This document shows, one piece after another, positions 34,797-42,704 of a DNA stretch of 64,000 bases; position 1 is the first letter of the stretch; each line of letters opens with the position of its first letter. A model generated the notes under the pieces. It made no database searches and was not told the DNA's origin. It worked only from the letters and a program-made list of their open reading frames with translations. Origin of the DNA: Edaphobacter sp. GTDB taxonomy: Bacteria; Acidobacteriota; Terriglobia; Terriglobales; Acidobacteriaceae. The stretch is from the NCBI GenBank assembly GCA_025462645.1, contig JAOAPB010000069.1:62001-126000 (forward strand), given 5' to 3'. The position numbers and the translations under genes were made by a program.

Positions 34797-35561
34797 TCAC
34801 CGCGAAGCCACCCGCCTCCCACCCCTAACCCTGCAAGCCCCCGGAACATTCGTCATCTGCTTCGCGAACACCCTGTAGCTCACCGTCCCCGGCCGCAGCG
34901 TCGACCAATACCCCGACCCCGACAGCAGCGGCTTCCGCTGCTCGATAATCTGCTTCTCCAGAATCTTCACCCCGCACTCCAGATTGTTCTTCGGCTGCAG
35001 AATCGTCTTCGCCGGATCATCCGCCTTCAGCGTCCTGTCCCGATCCCAGTCGAACTCGCACCCATAGCGCCTCTGATCCTCGTACGTAAGCTGCAGCAGA
35101 CCCTCGCTCCGTACCTTCCGCCCCGTCACCTTATCCGTCACCGCAACCTCAGGCTCCGTATGCCGAACCCGCGTTGCAGGCTTCAATCCCGCCTCCGCAC
35201 CCGCCAGCGCCTGGAAGAGATAGGCCCAGAACGCCCGCTTGTCCACCTCCGCCATCTCATAAAACCTCGGACAGAACCGCCTCACATCGCGCGGAACCTG
35301 GTGCGACAGCATCTCCGGAGGAACCGCCAGTTGCACAATCTTGTCCCACTCCGGATCCCATCTCTCTCCTCCAAGCTCCGCTCTCTTCGTATCGATCGGG
35401 GTCGAAGGAGCCGGTTTCATCGCTGGCACCGGAGCGGCGACATTCGCCTCATGCTTGTCGTAACCCGCCTGCTCGTTGCAACCCGCCGCCAATAGCGCCA
35501 GAATCGATGCCATCGCGCCACCCCGCAGCCCGCACCCGATCCTGTGCCGATACCAGATCAT
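34797..35561 (-). CDS. Lipoprotein with lytic-transglycosylase-like (lysozyme-fold) domain
   Basis: The 254-residue protein has a hydrophobic N-terminus with a lipobox (LALLAAGC, Cys28), so it is probably an outer-membrane lipoprotein. Residues about 105-200 resemble SLT/lysozyme-fold murein hydrolases: AYLFQALAGAEAGLKPATRV with Glu123 in the place of the catalytic Glu, then SEGLLQLTYEDQRRYGC, and LQPKNNLECGVKILEKQI. It would cleave peptidoglycan glycan strands. The similarity is limited to spaced motifs, so the assignment is tentative. It is divergent from the BI-1 family gene, with a 205-bp shared upstream region. Confidence 0.68.
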   Translation of the reverse strand: MIWYRHRIGCGLRGGAMASILALLAAGCNEQAGYDKHEANVAAPVPAMKPAPSTPIDTKRAELGGERWDPEWDKIVQLAVPPEMLSHQVPRDVRRFCPRFYEMAEVDKRAFWAYLFQALAGAEAGLKPATRVRHTEPEVAVTDKVTGRKVRSEGLLQLTYEDQRRYGCEFDWDRDRTLKADDPAKTILQPKNNLECGVKILEKQIIEQRKPLLSGSGYWSTLRPGTVSYRVFAKQMTNVPGACRVRGGRRVASR

Positions 35562-35766
35562 CGCGAAGACATCCTACTCCCGCGAGTGTCCACACCGTCA
35601 CCCTCCCCCCCCACCATGACAAACCGCCCGGAAGAGCGTCTCATAGTGTTGGAGCCATAACCGACCTGTGATCTCGAAGAGAACGATGGAATCCTAGAAG
35701 ATAGAGACGAACAGAAAGAAGACAAACGGCACACTGCCACACGGCAGGCACCACTGGAGCAGAACA

Positions 35767-36441
35767 ATGGCAATGAACGACTACCGCATGAACAGCTACA
35801 ACACCTATCCCCACACCATCGACGTCCCCCGCGAGGAAGCCTCCTCCCTGCTCGCCAAAGTGCTGGCCATCACCTCGCTCGGCTTCTTCATCACGGCCTT
35901 CGGCGTCGCCACCGCGCCCCCCTGGGGAACCCTCGTCGGCTTCATCGTCGTCCTCGGGCTCGTCTTCGCCATCAACTTCACCCGCAAGGCCAACCCTGCC
36001 GTCGCGCTCGGACTCTTCCTCACCCTCACCTACTTCATGGGCTGGGAGATCGGTCCGCTCATCCAGCGCTACATCCGCACCTTCGGCACCGGAATGGTCT
36101 TTAACGCCGCCGCTACCACCGGCGCCGGTATGGCCGTCATGGGCTGCGTCGCCTATCTCTTCAACATCAACTACCGCCGCATCGCCGGTATCGGCTTTGC
36201 CGCGCTGCTCCTGCTCATCATCGCCGGCATCGCCAGCATGTTCTTCCACTTCCTCACCCCGGACATTTACTCCTGGCTCACCCTCGGCGTCTTCACCCTC
36301 CTCACCGTAGGCGACTTCGCCCGTATCCGCGCCGGCGGAGACGGCCGCTCCGCCGTATCGCTCTCCCTCTCCATCTATCTCGACGCCATCAACATCTTCC
36401 TCGCCGTCCTCCAACTGATGGGTGGCCGCCGCAGAGACTAA
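35767..36441 (+). CDS. Bax inhibitor-1/YccA family integral membrane protein
   Basis: The 224-residue inner-membrane protein has seven hydrophobic segments: LAKVLAITSLGFFITAFGVA, LVGFIVVLGLVFAINFTRKA, ALGLFLTLTYFMGWEIGPLI and further ones to the C-terminus. The pattern GPLIQRYI and VFNAAATTGAGMAVMGCVAY is typical of bacterial BI-1/YbhL/YccA proteins (UPF0005). The family forms pH-sensitive calcium-leak channels in some bacteria and interacts with FtsH (YccA). A GGAG lies seven bases before the ATG. The role here cannot be refined. Confidence 0.9.
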   Translation: MAMNDYRMNSYNTYPHTIDVPREEASSLLAKVLAITSLGFFITAFGVATAPPWGTLVGFIVVLGLVFAINFTRKANPAVALGLFLTLTYFMGWEIGPLIQRYIRTFGTGMVFNAAATTGAGMAVMGCVAYLFNINYRRIAGIGFAALLLLIIAGIASMFFHFLTPDIYSWLTLGVFTLLTVGDFARIRAGGDGRSAVSLSLSIYLDAINIFLAVLQLMGGRRRD

Positions 36442-36449
36442 TCTCAGCC

Positions 36450-36486
36450 GGGTGCCCCATTCATGCAATCTCATCGCATGAGTGGG
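36450..36486 (+). repeat. Palindromic repeat, GGGTGCCCC type, after the BI-1 gene
   Basis: GGGTGCCCCATTCATGCAAT, then CTCATCGCATGAGTGGG, has inner arms CATTCATGC and GCATGAGTG. The outer ends match the copies at 32688 and 34705, while the inner stem differs. Compensatory divergence of the stem suggests structure is kept. Confidence 0.65.
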
Positions 36487-36562
36487 CCTCCGCGCGAAGT
36501 GCGAACCCATCCCCGGATCGACACAACTTCCTCAAACCCCTCCAAAATGTCATCCTGAAGAC

Positions 36563-37030
36563 ATGAAGCCTGAAACCTTGCTACGAATATTCGCCGGATT
36601 GATCCTGATCTGTTGCCTGACGATGGCACACGCGCAGGAGAAGGGCTACTGGCGCGCATCAAGCTCCACGGCCCGAACCATTACCGGCGACGTCGGACTC
36701 GCCGACGAAAAGCTCACCATCAACGCGTTCTACAGCACCACCATGTCGCGAGCCCGCGCCCTCGAAGCCGCGGAGGTCAGCGCCCTCTTCGATACAGACA
36801 GCAGCTCCGGCACCAGCGGCAGTCTCTATCGCCTGAACATCCCGGCCGCGAAGAAGTTCCAGCACAAGAACAGCCTCTGCGGCTCCGAAGATGTTCACTG
36901 GATGGTCGCCTACGCCCAGGGAAACTCCTTGCAGCTAGCCTTCTTCTCAGGAGAGAAGCCACCCATCTTCACCTTCGACGCCATCTCCAACTCAACCGAC
37001 AAATGCGGCACATTCTCCTACGTCAGGTAA
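36563..37030 (+). CDS. Small secreted protein of unknown function
   Basis: The 155-residue product begins with a signal peptide (LLRIFAGLILICCLTMAHAQ). The mature part holds two cysteines (NSLCGSEDVHW and TDKCGTFSYV) that could form a disulphide in the periplasm. I recognise no family or active site. The ATG at 36563 gives a proper signal sequence; upstream in-frame codons do not. It lies 121 bp downstream of the BI-1 gene and is convergent with the DUF1254 gene. Confidence 0.65.
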   Translation: MKPETLLRIFAGLILICCLTMAHAQEKGYWRASSSTARTITGDVGLADEKLTINAFYSTTMSRARALEAAEVSALFDTDSSSGTSGSLYRLNIPAAKKFQHKNSLCGSEDVHWMVAYAQGNSLQLAFFSGEKPPIFTFDAISNSTDKCGTFSYVR

Positions 37031-37086
37031 CCTCCCGCTAGCCTCTTTCGCCCCCAGGGTCAAAGACCACTCCAGCGCAATAGAAA

Positions 37087-37113
37087 GCGCGGGCACTATA
37101 GCCGTGCCCGCGC
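37087..37113 (-). terminator. Terminator of the DUF1254 gene
   Basis: GCGCGGGCAC and GTGCCCGCGC form a perfect 10-bp stem with a 7-nt loop. On the minus strand it is followed by TTTCTATT, as expected for an intrinsic terminator 21 bp after the stop of the gene at 37134-38684. Confidence 0.7.
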
Positions 37114-37133
37114 AACAAAAGTGTGAAGCCGTG

Positions 37134-38684
37134 CTAATTCGCCACAATCGGCGGAGGAATCCACTTCCCGCTCGTAATCACGTCATCCGGCCAGTACATC
37201 CGCAGAAACACGATGTAGCCGGCGTTGGCCGGAGTGGGAAGCCAGTTGCATTTTTGTTTCGACCCATCCGGAGGTTCGCTTGCCTGCAGGTACAGATCCA
37301 GCGAGCCGTCGGGATTGAAGCATGCCTTGTGGTTCTGCACATAGGGGTCTCCAACGGCATTCCAGGTCAACGCCTCCGAAGTATTCGGCCACGGCACCAG
37401 CTTGCCTTCCAGATCGTAGATGGTCACCGACCAGAACCCTTGAACAGGTGGAATTCCCTCGTTGATGTGCGGAGCCTTGAACTGGATCTTGTAGTTCTTG
37501 CTGCCGAGCAGATCACTTCCGTTACCGTCCGTCTTGGTGTAACCGTAAACGGCGTCTTCTTTTCTATTCGCTCCAAGAGCATTCTTCGCAACCTCTGCTC
37601 TCAGCAGGTAATGCCTGTCATACGTCCCCACATCGAGACTCACCGTCCAGCCCGTTGTGGTGGGCGTGGTCGCACCCACGTTATTTATTATCAGCTGCCC
37701 TAGGTCGACGGCCCGCTGCAACTTCGCCAGCTTTTCCCTGCCCGGCGCCGTGCAATCGAAATTAGTCCCGGTAACAGGAACACTCCCCTTCTTGGGATTA
37801 TTGTTTCGCACAAGGAGTCCCAGCTTCAGCAAGCTTGGTATAACCAGGTCGTCCTGTCCGCGTATCGGAAGATTGAAGTTCATCATCGCCGCCATATTCT
37901 GAAAGAAGGCGCACGCGTCCATTCCAGTCACCTGGCGTAGAGGCGGCGTCACCGTATCGGCCAGAGGCTGCACCGACAGAGTGTCTGGCGGAGTGAATGT
38001 CTGACCGGCCTGGTACTTACTCAACGGAGTCAGTGTCAGTCCCGGATAGATGTTGTTGATGATGTCTTTGACATCCGAGTCCGAGCCGTTCGTATAGATG
38101 CGTCCAATAATCCACATCGAGCTGGTCGGGATCTTGATCGTCTCGACGACAGGTATCGTGATCGGGGGCTGCTCATGCCCATTGCACGCCGGACCGACAA
38201 GGGCATAGTTTCCTTCGCCGCTGGTCTTGTTCGAACCCGGCGACAGCGGGCTCACCTCCGTCCATCCGTCCAGTATCTGCATGATGAAGAAGCGGCTGCC
38301 GAAGTTCGGAAGATGAAGTATCACCGGCTCTTCGCACAGATTGAGAAACGACGAGGCGTACAGTGTCGACGTGCTTGGAAGCACCACAGCCGTAAACGAG
38401 GCATCCGGTAACACCATCTCTTTTCCGAATTGATTGAGGGGAGCCGCGCCTAATTTGGTCATGGCATCCGGAACGGTCGTCGCCGTTCGTCCTGTCACGC
38501 CGAACATCAGCAGAGGATAGCCATAGATGTAACTCAGTACCCCGTCAGCGACGAGGCCAGGGGAAGTGCGCTGAATGTTTTGGAGGGTTTGGTCTTCGGG
38601 TGTTTGGCCGTTCCCCCGGATACCGGTAACAGCGACGGCAAGTGTGATGGCAACCGCAGAAGTTGCCTTGCATAATCTCTTCAT
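37134..38684 (-). CDS. Secreted DUF1254/DUF1214 domain protein
   Basis: The 516-residue protein has a signal peptide (LCKATSAVAITLAVAVTGIRG). It combines an N-terminal DUF1254 domain (ADGVLSYIYGYPLLMFGVTG, then SSTLYASSFLN-like LPSTSTLYASSFLNLCEEPV, SRFFIMQILDGWTEV) with a C-terminal DUF1214 domain (YKIQFKAPHINEGIPPVQGF, WSVTIYDLEGKLVPWPNTSE, NWLPTPANAGYIVFLRMYWP). Proteins of this architecture are widespread secreted proteins without an established function; the shape suggests a beta-sandwich. The gene is monocistronic with its own terminator. Confidence 0.9.
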   Translation of the reverse strand: MKRLCKATSAVAITLAVAVTGIRGNGQTPEDQTLQNIQRTSPGLVADGVLSYIYGYPLLMFGVTGRTATTVPDAMTKLGAAPLNQFGKEMVLPDASFTAVVLPSTSTLYASSFLNLCEEPVILHLPNFGSRFFIMQILDGWTEVSPLSPGSNKTSGEGNYALVGPACNGHEQPPITIPVVETIKIPTSSMWIIGRIYTNGSDSDVKDIINNIYPGLTLTPLSKYQAGQTFTPPDTLSVQPLADTVTPPLRQVTGMDACAFFQNMAAMMNFNLPIRGQDDLVIPSLLKLGLLVRNNNPKKGSVPVTGTNFDCTAPGREKLAKLQRAVDLGQLIINNVGATTPTTTGWTVSLDVGTYDRHYLLRAEVAKNALGANRKEDAVYGYTKTDGNGSDLLGSKNYKIQFKAPHINEGIPPVQGFWSVTIYDLEGKLVPWPNTSEALTWNAVGDPYVQNHKACFNPDGSLDLYLQASEPPDGSKQKCNWLPTPANAGYIVFLRMYWPDDVITSGKWIPPPIVAN

Positions 38685-39110
38685 AATGTCTCCGCTCTTG
38701 AAAACATGGATCGATTCGACACCAGGGCCGGATTTGTATCGGGGACCGATCTACGGGGCCGTCGGTATGTCAGAACAAGGCGGAGAGATCAGATTCAGGA
38801 GTGCGTCAAATAATCCGCCTTAAGCGGATTCCTGTGCAGTCGGGGCTGCGAACGTGTCCAAAATAAAAAGGAGGCCGGTACGCGTGCGGCGGAAAATCTC
38901 TGGACTCTGGGGGGAGGATTTGACCGAGCCGATTATAGCTACAGTGCGCATGTAAAGTCCAGGAGAGAGTCAACATAGTATAGGTAGAGAGACTTTACCT
39001 GCCCTTACCCATTCGCAATGCCTCCATCCGACAAAAAACAGTGTGGATACTCCAAAATACCCACAGCAGGGGAGGGAGTGGGGTATAGAGGGATAGAAAG
39101 GATCATCGCT
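38685..39110. other. Divergent intergenic region
   Basis: It separates the divergently oriented DUF1254 and DUF1080 genes and contains no supported gene. A small hairpin (AATCCGC/GCGGATT) lies at 38812-38830. Open frames in it lack ribosome-binding sites and family resemblance. No promoter boxes could be assigned with confidence. Confidence 0.5.
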
Positions 39111-39902
39111 ATGCAAGCCCCCACCGTCCGCGTATCTTGGAAAACCATGCCGATCCGAGCACCATTCGTCGCCGCAATCCTCCTCGCAGGCACCATCCCC
39201 GCCCTCGCCCAACCCACCCCCAACACCCTCTCCAAAAAGGAAGCCGCCCAGGGCTGGAAGCTCCTCTGGGACGGCAAGACCACCAACGGCTGGCGCAGCA
39301 CCCACGCCTCCGACTTCCCCGCCACCGGCTGGGAGGTGAAGGACGGCCTCCTCACCGTCACCGACCACGGCGGCGAAGAAGGCGGTGACGCCGGCGATAT
39401 CATCACCACGCGCAAGTACGCCGACTTCGAGCTGACCGTCGACTTCCGTATCACGCGCGGGGCCAACAGCGGCATCAAGTACTTCGTCGATCCCGATCTG
39501 AATAAGGGCCCCGGTTCGTCCATCGGTCTCGAGTATCAGATTCTTGACGACGCAGTGCATCCTGACGCGAAGAAGGGCAAGGATAGCGATCGAACCATCG
39601 CTTCGCTCTACGACCTGATCCCCGCCGCCAAGGACAAGCCTGTGAAGCCGGTGGGCGAGTGGAACACAGCTCGAATCGTCGTCCGCGGAGCACATGGCGA
39701 ACATTGGCTCAACGGGAAGAAGGTGGTGGAGTACGAGCGCTTCACGCCGCACTTCCGGCAGATCGTAGCAGAGAGCAAATACCACGTCTGGCCCAACTTC
39801 GGCGAGTTACATGATGGATACATCATGCTGCAGGACCACGGGTTTCCTGTGTCCTTCCGCAACATCAAGATTCGCGAGCTTCCACCGGCTCCTGCGAAGT
39901 AG
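39111..39902 (+). CDS. Secreted DUF1080 (3-keto-disaccharide hydrolase-like) protein
   Basis: The 263-residue protein has a signal peptide (RAPFVAAILLAGTIPALAQP), then a single DUF1080 concanavalin-like domain: EAAQGWKLLWDGKTTNGWRS, GWEVKDGLLTVTDHGG, DIITTRKYADFELTVDFRIT, GANSGIKYFVDP and GEWNTARIVVRGAHGEHWLN. The family includes enzymes that act on 3-keto-glycosides and many uncharacterised carbohydrate-active proteins. I chose the ATG at 39111, with AAAGGA eight bases upstream; an internal ATG at 39147 would also keep the signal peptide. No partner glycosidase is adjacent. Confidence 0.9.
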   Translation: MQAPTVRVSWKTMPIRAPFVAAILLAGTIPALAQPTPNTLSKKEAAQGWKLLWDGKTTNGWRSTHASDFPATGWEVKDGLLTVTDHGGEEGGDAGDIITTRKYADFELTVDFRITRGANSGIKYFVDPDLNKGPGSSIGLEYQILDDAVHPDAKKGKDSDRTIASLYDLIPAAKDKPVKPVGEWNTARIVVRGAHGEHWLNGKKVVEYERFTPHFRQIVAESKYHVWPNFGELHDGYIMLQDHGFPVSFRNIKIRELPPAPAK

Positions 39903-40318
39903 AACGGGCAGGTAGCCCACAACTCGAACAGCCGCGAACTCGGGTACCCATCTTCGCGACTGCCTCATCGTCGAATCTTTAACGCTTTACCGTGCGAGAC
40001 TCTCTTTCGCCAAGCCCTATTAGCGTCGCTCCCAAAGCCGATAGCTTCGCTTCTATGTTCCATCGAGTTCCCTTCAACTCGATCCCCTTACTAGCCGCAC
40101 CCTCCACCTTAGAAAGCTCTTCGCCTCACCATCCACGCGGAAACCCGCAATCTCCGCCTGGCGCACAGACCGCATCAGCAAAGCATTCGCCCGACAGCAT
40201 GCAGGCGGTGACGTACCAACCAAGTCCCGCCCCGCCTCAAATTTATGAATTTAAAACCCAACCACTAAGGAAAGGGAGGATATACCCGGTGCCGGATACA
40301 TCCTCTTCGCAACAACGA
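39903..40318. other. Intergenic region between convergent genes
   Basis: No supported gene or strong terminator is visible. The only possible structure is a short AT hairpin near 40239-40254 (AAATTTATGAATTT). The open frame across it has no ribosome-binding site and low-complexity composition. Confidence 0.45.
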
Positions 40319-40855
40319 CTACTTCTCGCTGCTAGGCGGCGTCAGCCCCTTCAAACGCAGATACAGGGCCAGCGTCGCGTACTGCTCACTGTCATGCGAC
40401 ACAGTCCCCCAGACCAGTCCCACGCGTGACCGCTTCGCCGGCCCCGCCTGAAGCATATCGGCGAGGTTCGTATCGGTCACCGTCGCGAACGCCTTATCGC
40501 ACTCTGCAAACGAAGCCTTCAGCGCCTCGACGATGGCGGCCTTGTCGGCGGTCTCCGGCGGAACCTTCGCCAGATCCTTCGTCCCGTTCACCGCACCGCA
40601 GCTCCGCTGCTGAGCCTCGCTGATGTGGTTCAACACGCGCGCGTAGGTCCGGATATCTGGCTCCGGCTTGTACGTATAGCTCTCCGCGGGCATCTGCTCA
40701 GCTGATTTGAGGATGTTCGCCTTCACTCCCGCATAACTTCGCTGCACCTCGGCCGCCGGCCCAGAAGCCTGTGAAACCGCCGGCGCCTGCCCAAACGCCA
40801 CACCGGACATCATCAATCCGGCAACCGTACACACCAAACGTATCCGCTGCATCAT
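40319..40855 (-). CDS. Secreted DinB-like protein
   Basis: The 178-residue protein has a signal peptide (IRLVCTVAGLMMSGVAFGQA) and a DinB/YfiT-like four-helix domain. Typical features are the start of the domain (SYAGVKANILKSAEQMPAES, then YTYKPEPDIRTYARVLNHIS) and the C-terminal VWGTVSHDSEQYATLALYLR. The histidines in LNHI and SHDSEQY are where the family's metal ligands usually lie. Exported DinB-like proteins are common in Acidobacteria, and their reaction is not known; thiol-dependent S-transferase activity is one possibility. Confidence 0.8.
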   Translation of the reverse strand: MMQRIRLVCTVAGLMMSGVAFGQAPAVSQASGPAAEVQRSYAGVKANILKSAEQMPAESYTYKPEPDIRTYARVLNHISEAQQRSCGAVNGTKDLAKVPPETADKAAIVEALKASFAECDKAFATVTDTNLADMLQAGPAKRSRVGLVWGTVSHDSEQYATLALYLRLKGLTPPSSEK

Positions 40856-40933
40856 CTCACCTCGAACATCCCCACCAGCCTACCCGTACACGGCCCTCGC
40901 CACAAGCATCTCGATGACATCGTGCAGAATCAC

Positions 40934-41869
40934 CTAGGAGGCCTTCGCCAGCATCTTATCCTTGCGCAGGATAAGGAAGACGCTTATCAACACAAGCGCT
41001 GCTCCCAGGAGCATACGAGTAGTGATAATCTCACCTGCCACAAAGTAGCCCAGCGCAACCGCAACAATAGGGTTGACGTAAGCATGGCTCGCAACGCGGG
41101 TCGCCGGCATACGCGCAAGCAGCCAGACAAACGCCGTAAAGCCGAGAAGCGATCCGCAGACGATCAGATACAGCAGGGCTAACCCCGCACGCATCGAGAC
41201 ATGGGGAAAGGGATGCATCTCCCCGATGGCCGCAGAGAGCAGAAGCAGTGTTCCGCCACCCAGCATCATCATCGCGCCAGCCGCCAGCGGCTTCGACCCC
41301 GGCAGCTCCAACGAACGATTGAGAACCGAACCCAGAGACCAGCACGTGGCTCCGGCGAAGATCGCGACGCAGGGAAGCAAGCCGAAGTGTTGCTCTCCAT
41401 TTGGCAGCAGCAGCACTCCAACTCCGCCGAAGCCCAGCAGCGTTGCGAACAAAAGCCCCCAGTGCAGTCGTTGCTGCCGAAAGACAAACATCTCCAGCAC
41501 AATCGTGATCAGCGGAAGCGTTGCCTCCAGTACGGAGGTGACGCCCGACGGCACATACTTCTCCGCCCAGAATAACGCCCCGTACTCCGCAACGAACATC
41601 AGAAGCCCAATGAGAGCGAGATTCCGCCATTGCACGGCTGCAGGTCGAGGCTGTCCCTTCAACCGCATAAAGCCGTAGAGCAGGACACCCGCCACGAAGA
41701 ATCGAACTCCAGCGGCAAACAGCGGAGGCACCTCCTGCACGACTACCCGTATGGCAAGGAACGTCGCTCCCCAGAAGACATAGATCACAAAGAATGCCGC
41801 CGCGACGCGTATATCGAATCGCGTAGAGGATGTGTTCGCCGATGATGTACTAACAGCCGTATCTGTCAT
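40934..41869 (-). CDS. EamA-family (DMT superfamily) transporter
   Basis: The 311-residue protein has ten hydrophobic segments in two EamA repeats, from FFVIYVFWGATFLAIRVVVQ through LYGFMRLKGQPRP, and LLGFTAFVWLLARMPATRVA with SHAYVNPIVAVALGYF at the end. The family exports amino acids or metabolites (RhaT/YdcZ/RarD relatives). The start lies 62 bp from that of a divergent CGNR regulator, so it is probably the regulator's target. The substrate is unknown. Confidence 0.9.
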   Translation of the reverse strand: MTDTAVSTSSANTSSTRFDIRVAAAFFVIYVFWGATFLAIRVVVQEVPPLFAAGVRFFVAGVLLYGFMRLKGQPRPAAVQWRNLALIGLLMFVAEYGALFWAEKYVPSGVTSVLEATLPLITIVLEMFVFRQQRLHWGLLFATLLGFGGVGVLLLPNGEQHFGLLPCVAIFAGATCWSLGSVLNRSLELPGSKPLAAGAMMMLGGGTLLLLSAAIGEMHPFPHVSMRAGLALLYLIVCGSLLGFTAFVWLLARMPATRVASHAYVNPIVAVALGYFVAGEIITTRMLLGAALVLISVFLILRKDKMLAKAS

Positions 41870-41883
41870 AGATGGTTATAAAA

Positions 41884-41908
41884 TTACAACAGAGCAGATA
41901 ACCTGTAA
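41884..41908. promoter_or_regulatory. Inverted repeat between the EamA and CGNR genes
   Basis: TTACA and TGTAA lie 15 bp apart, centre to centre two helical turns, in the 61-bp divergent spacer. They would make a symmetric operator for a dimeric regulator such as the CGNR protein. The arms are short, so chance is possible. Confidence 0.3.
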
Positions 41909-41930
41909 AATGAATTTGGAGGGTTAGCCA

Positions 41931-42551
41931 GTGGTAATCAGCAAGGTCGATCCATCCCCAGCCTTCCAATTGGTCGCCGAACACCCTGCGCTTGACTTCA
42001 TCAACACGCTGGACTGGCGCTTCCGCGAGAGCGGACCGGAAGAGCTGCTGCAGAGCTACGACCATCTGCTAAGGTTCATCGAGCAATCGAAGATGCTAAC
42101 CATCAAACACATACAGCTACTCCACCGCAACACCAGAAAGAGCGCTGGAGGCCGCGTGCTTGCCGCCTGCATAGAGCTTCGCGAAGCAATGGCCGATGTC
42201 TCCTATGCCTGGCTCGATGGCCGCAGCCCCTCTGCCGCACCGCTCCGAACACTCGAGCGACACTTCAAGGCAGCACGTCTGCAACAAAGACTCAGCTGGA
42301 AGGGGTCCCAGTTGGAGTGGAGCTGGTCGGGGAAGGAGGCCGACGCCGAGCTTCCTCTTTGGCTGCTGTCACTGGCCACATCCGACCTCATGGTCTCCGA
42401 AGCAGTTCACAGAGTCCGCGCCTGCGACAACGAAGAGTGCCGCTGGCTCTTCCTCGACACCAGCAAGAACCATACCCGGCGGTGGTGCGACATGAAGATC
42501 TGCGGCAATCGCATGAAAGCCCGCAGATTCAAAGCCCACAAGAAGTCATAA
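41931..42551 (+). CDS. CGNR zinc-finger protein (ABATE domain), putative stress-type regulator
   Basis: The 206-residue protein has the ABATE-like N-terminal domain (FQLVAEHPALDFINTLDWRF) and a C-terminal CGNR zinc finger: C165 and C170 in RACDNEECRWLFLDTSKN, then C186 and C191 in RRWCDMKICGNRMKARRF. Proteins of this kind are predicted DNA-binding regulators, often beside transporters. The start is GTG at 41931 with GGAGGG seven bases upstream. Divergence from the EamA exporter gene suggests a regulator-exporter pair responding to a toxic small molecule. Confidence 0.88.
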   Translation: MVISKVDPSPAFQLVAEHPALDFINTLDWRFRESGPEELLQSYDHLLRFIEQSKMLTIKHIQLLHRNTRKSAGGRVLAACIELREAMADVSYAWLDGRSPSAAPLRTLERHFKAARLQQRLSWKGSQLEWSWSGKEADAELPLWLLSLATSDLMVSEAVHRVRACDNEECRWLFLDTSKNHTRRWCDMKICGNRMKARRFKAHKKS

Positions 42552-42585
42552 TAGTGTTTGACTAATCAGCCCTGCTTCCAGGTAG

Positions 42586-42645
42586 CCCAAGGCTTTAGCC
42601 TTGGGTCTCTCGTGGATCATGAAAAATGAGGGCTTTAGCCCCTGA
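42586..42645. repeat. TTTAGCC-type hairpin repeats
   Basis: Two adjacent hairpins share the loop TTTA: CCCAAGGC-TTTA-GCCTTGGG at 42586-42605, and a second around GGGCTTTAGCCC at about 42630-42645. Elements of this type are scattered in many acidobacterial genomes. They may also end transcription of the convergent CGNR and VWA genes. Confidence 0.65.
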
Positions 42646-42704
42646 GGTATGCCTTCTTATCTCTTATCACTCCCTTCTAAGGAACCGATTCTCGAAAGAC
42701 ATAC

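Noticed and set aside
39992..40429. Possible 145-residue protein between the DUF1080 and DinB-like genes
   Set aside because: Low-complexity Ser/Pro/Gln-rich translation that overlaps the DinB-like gene, with no start signal.
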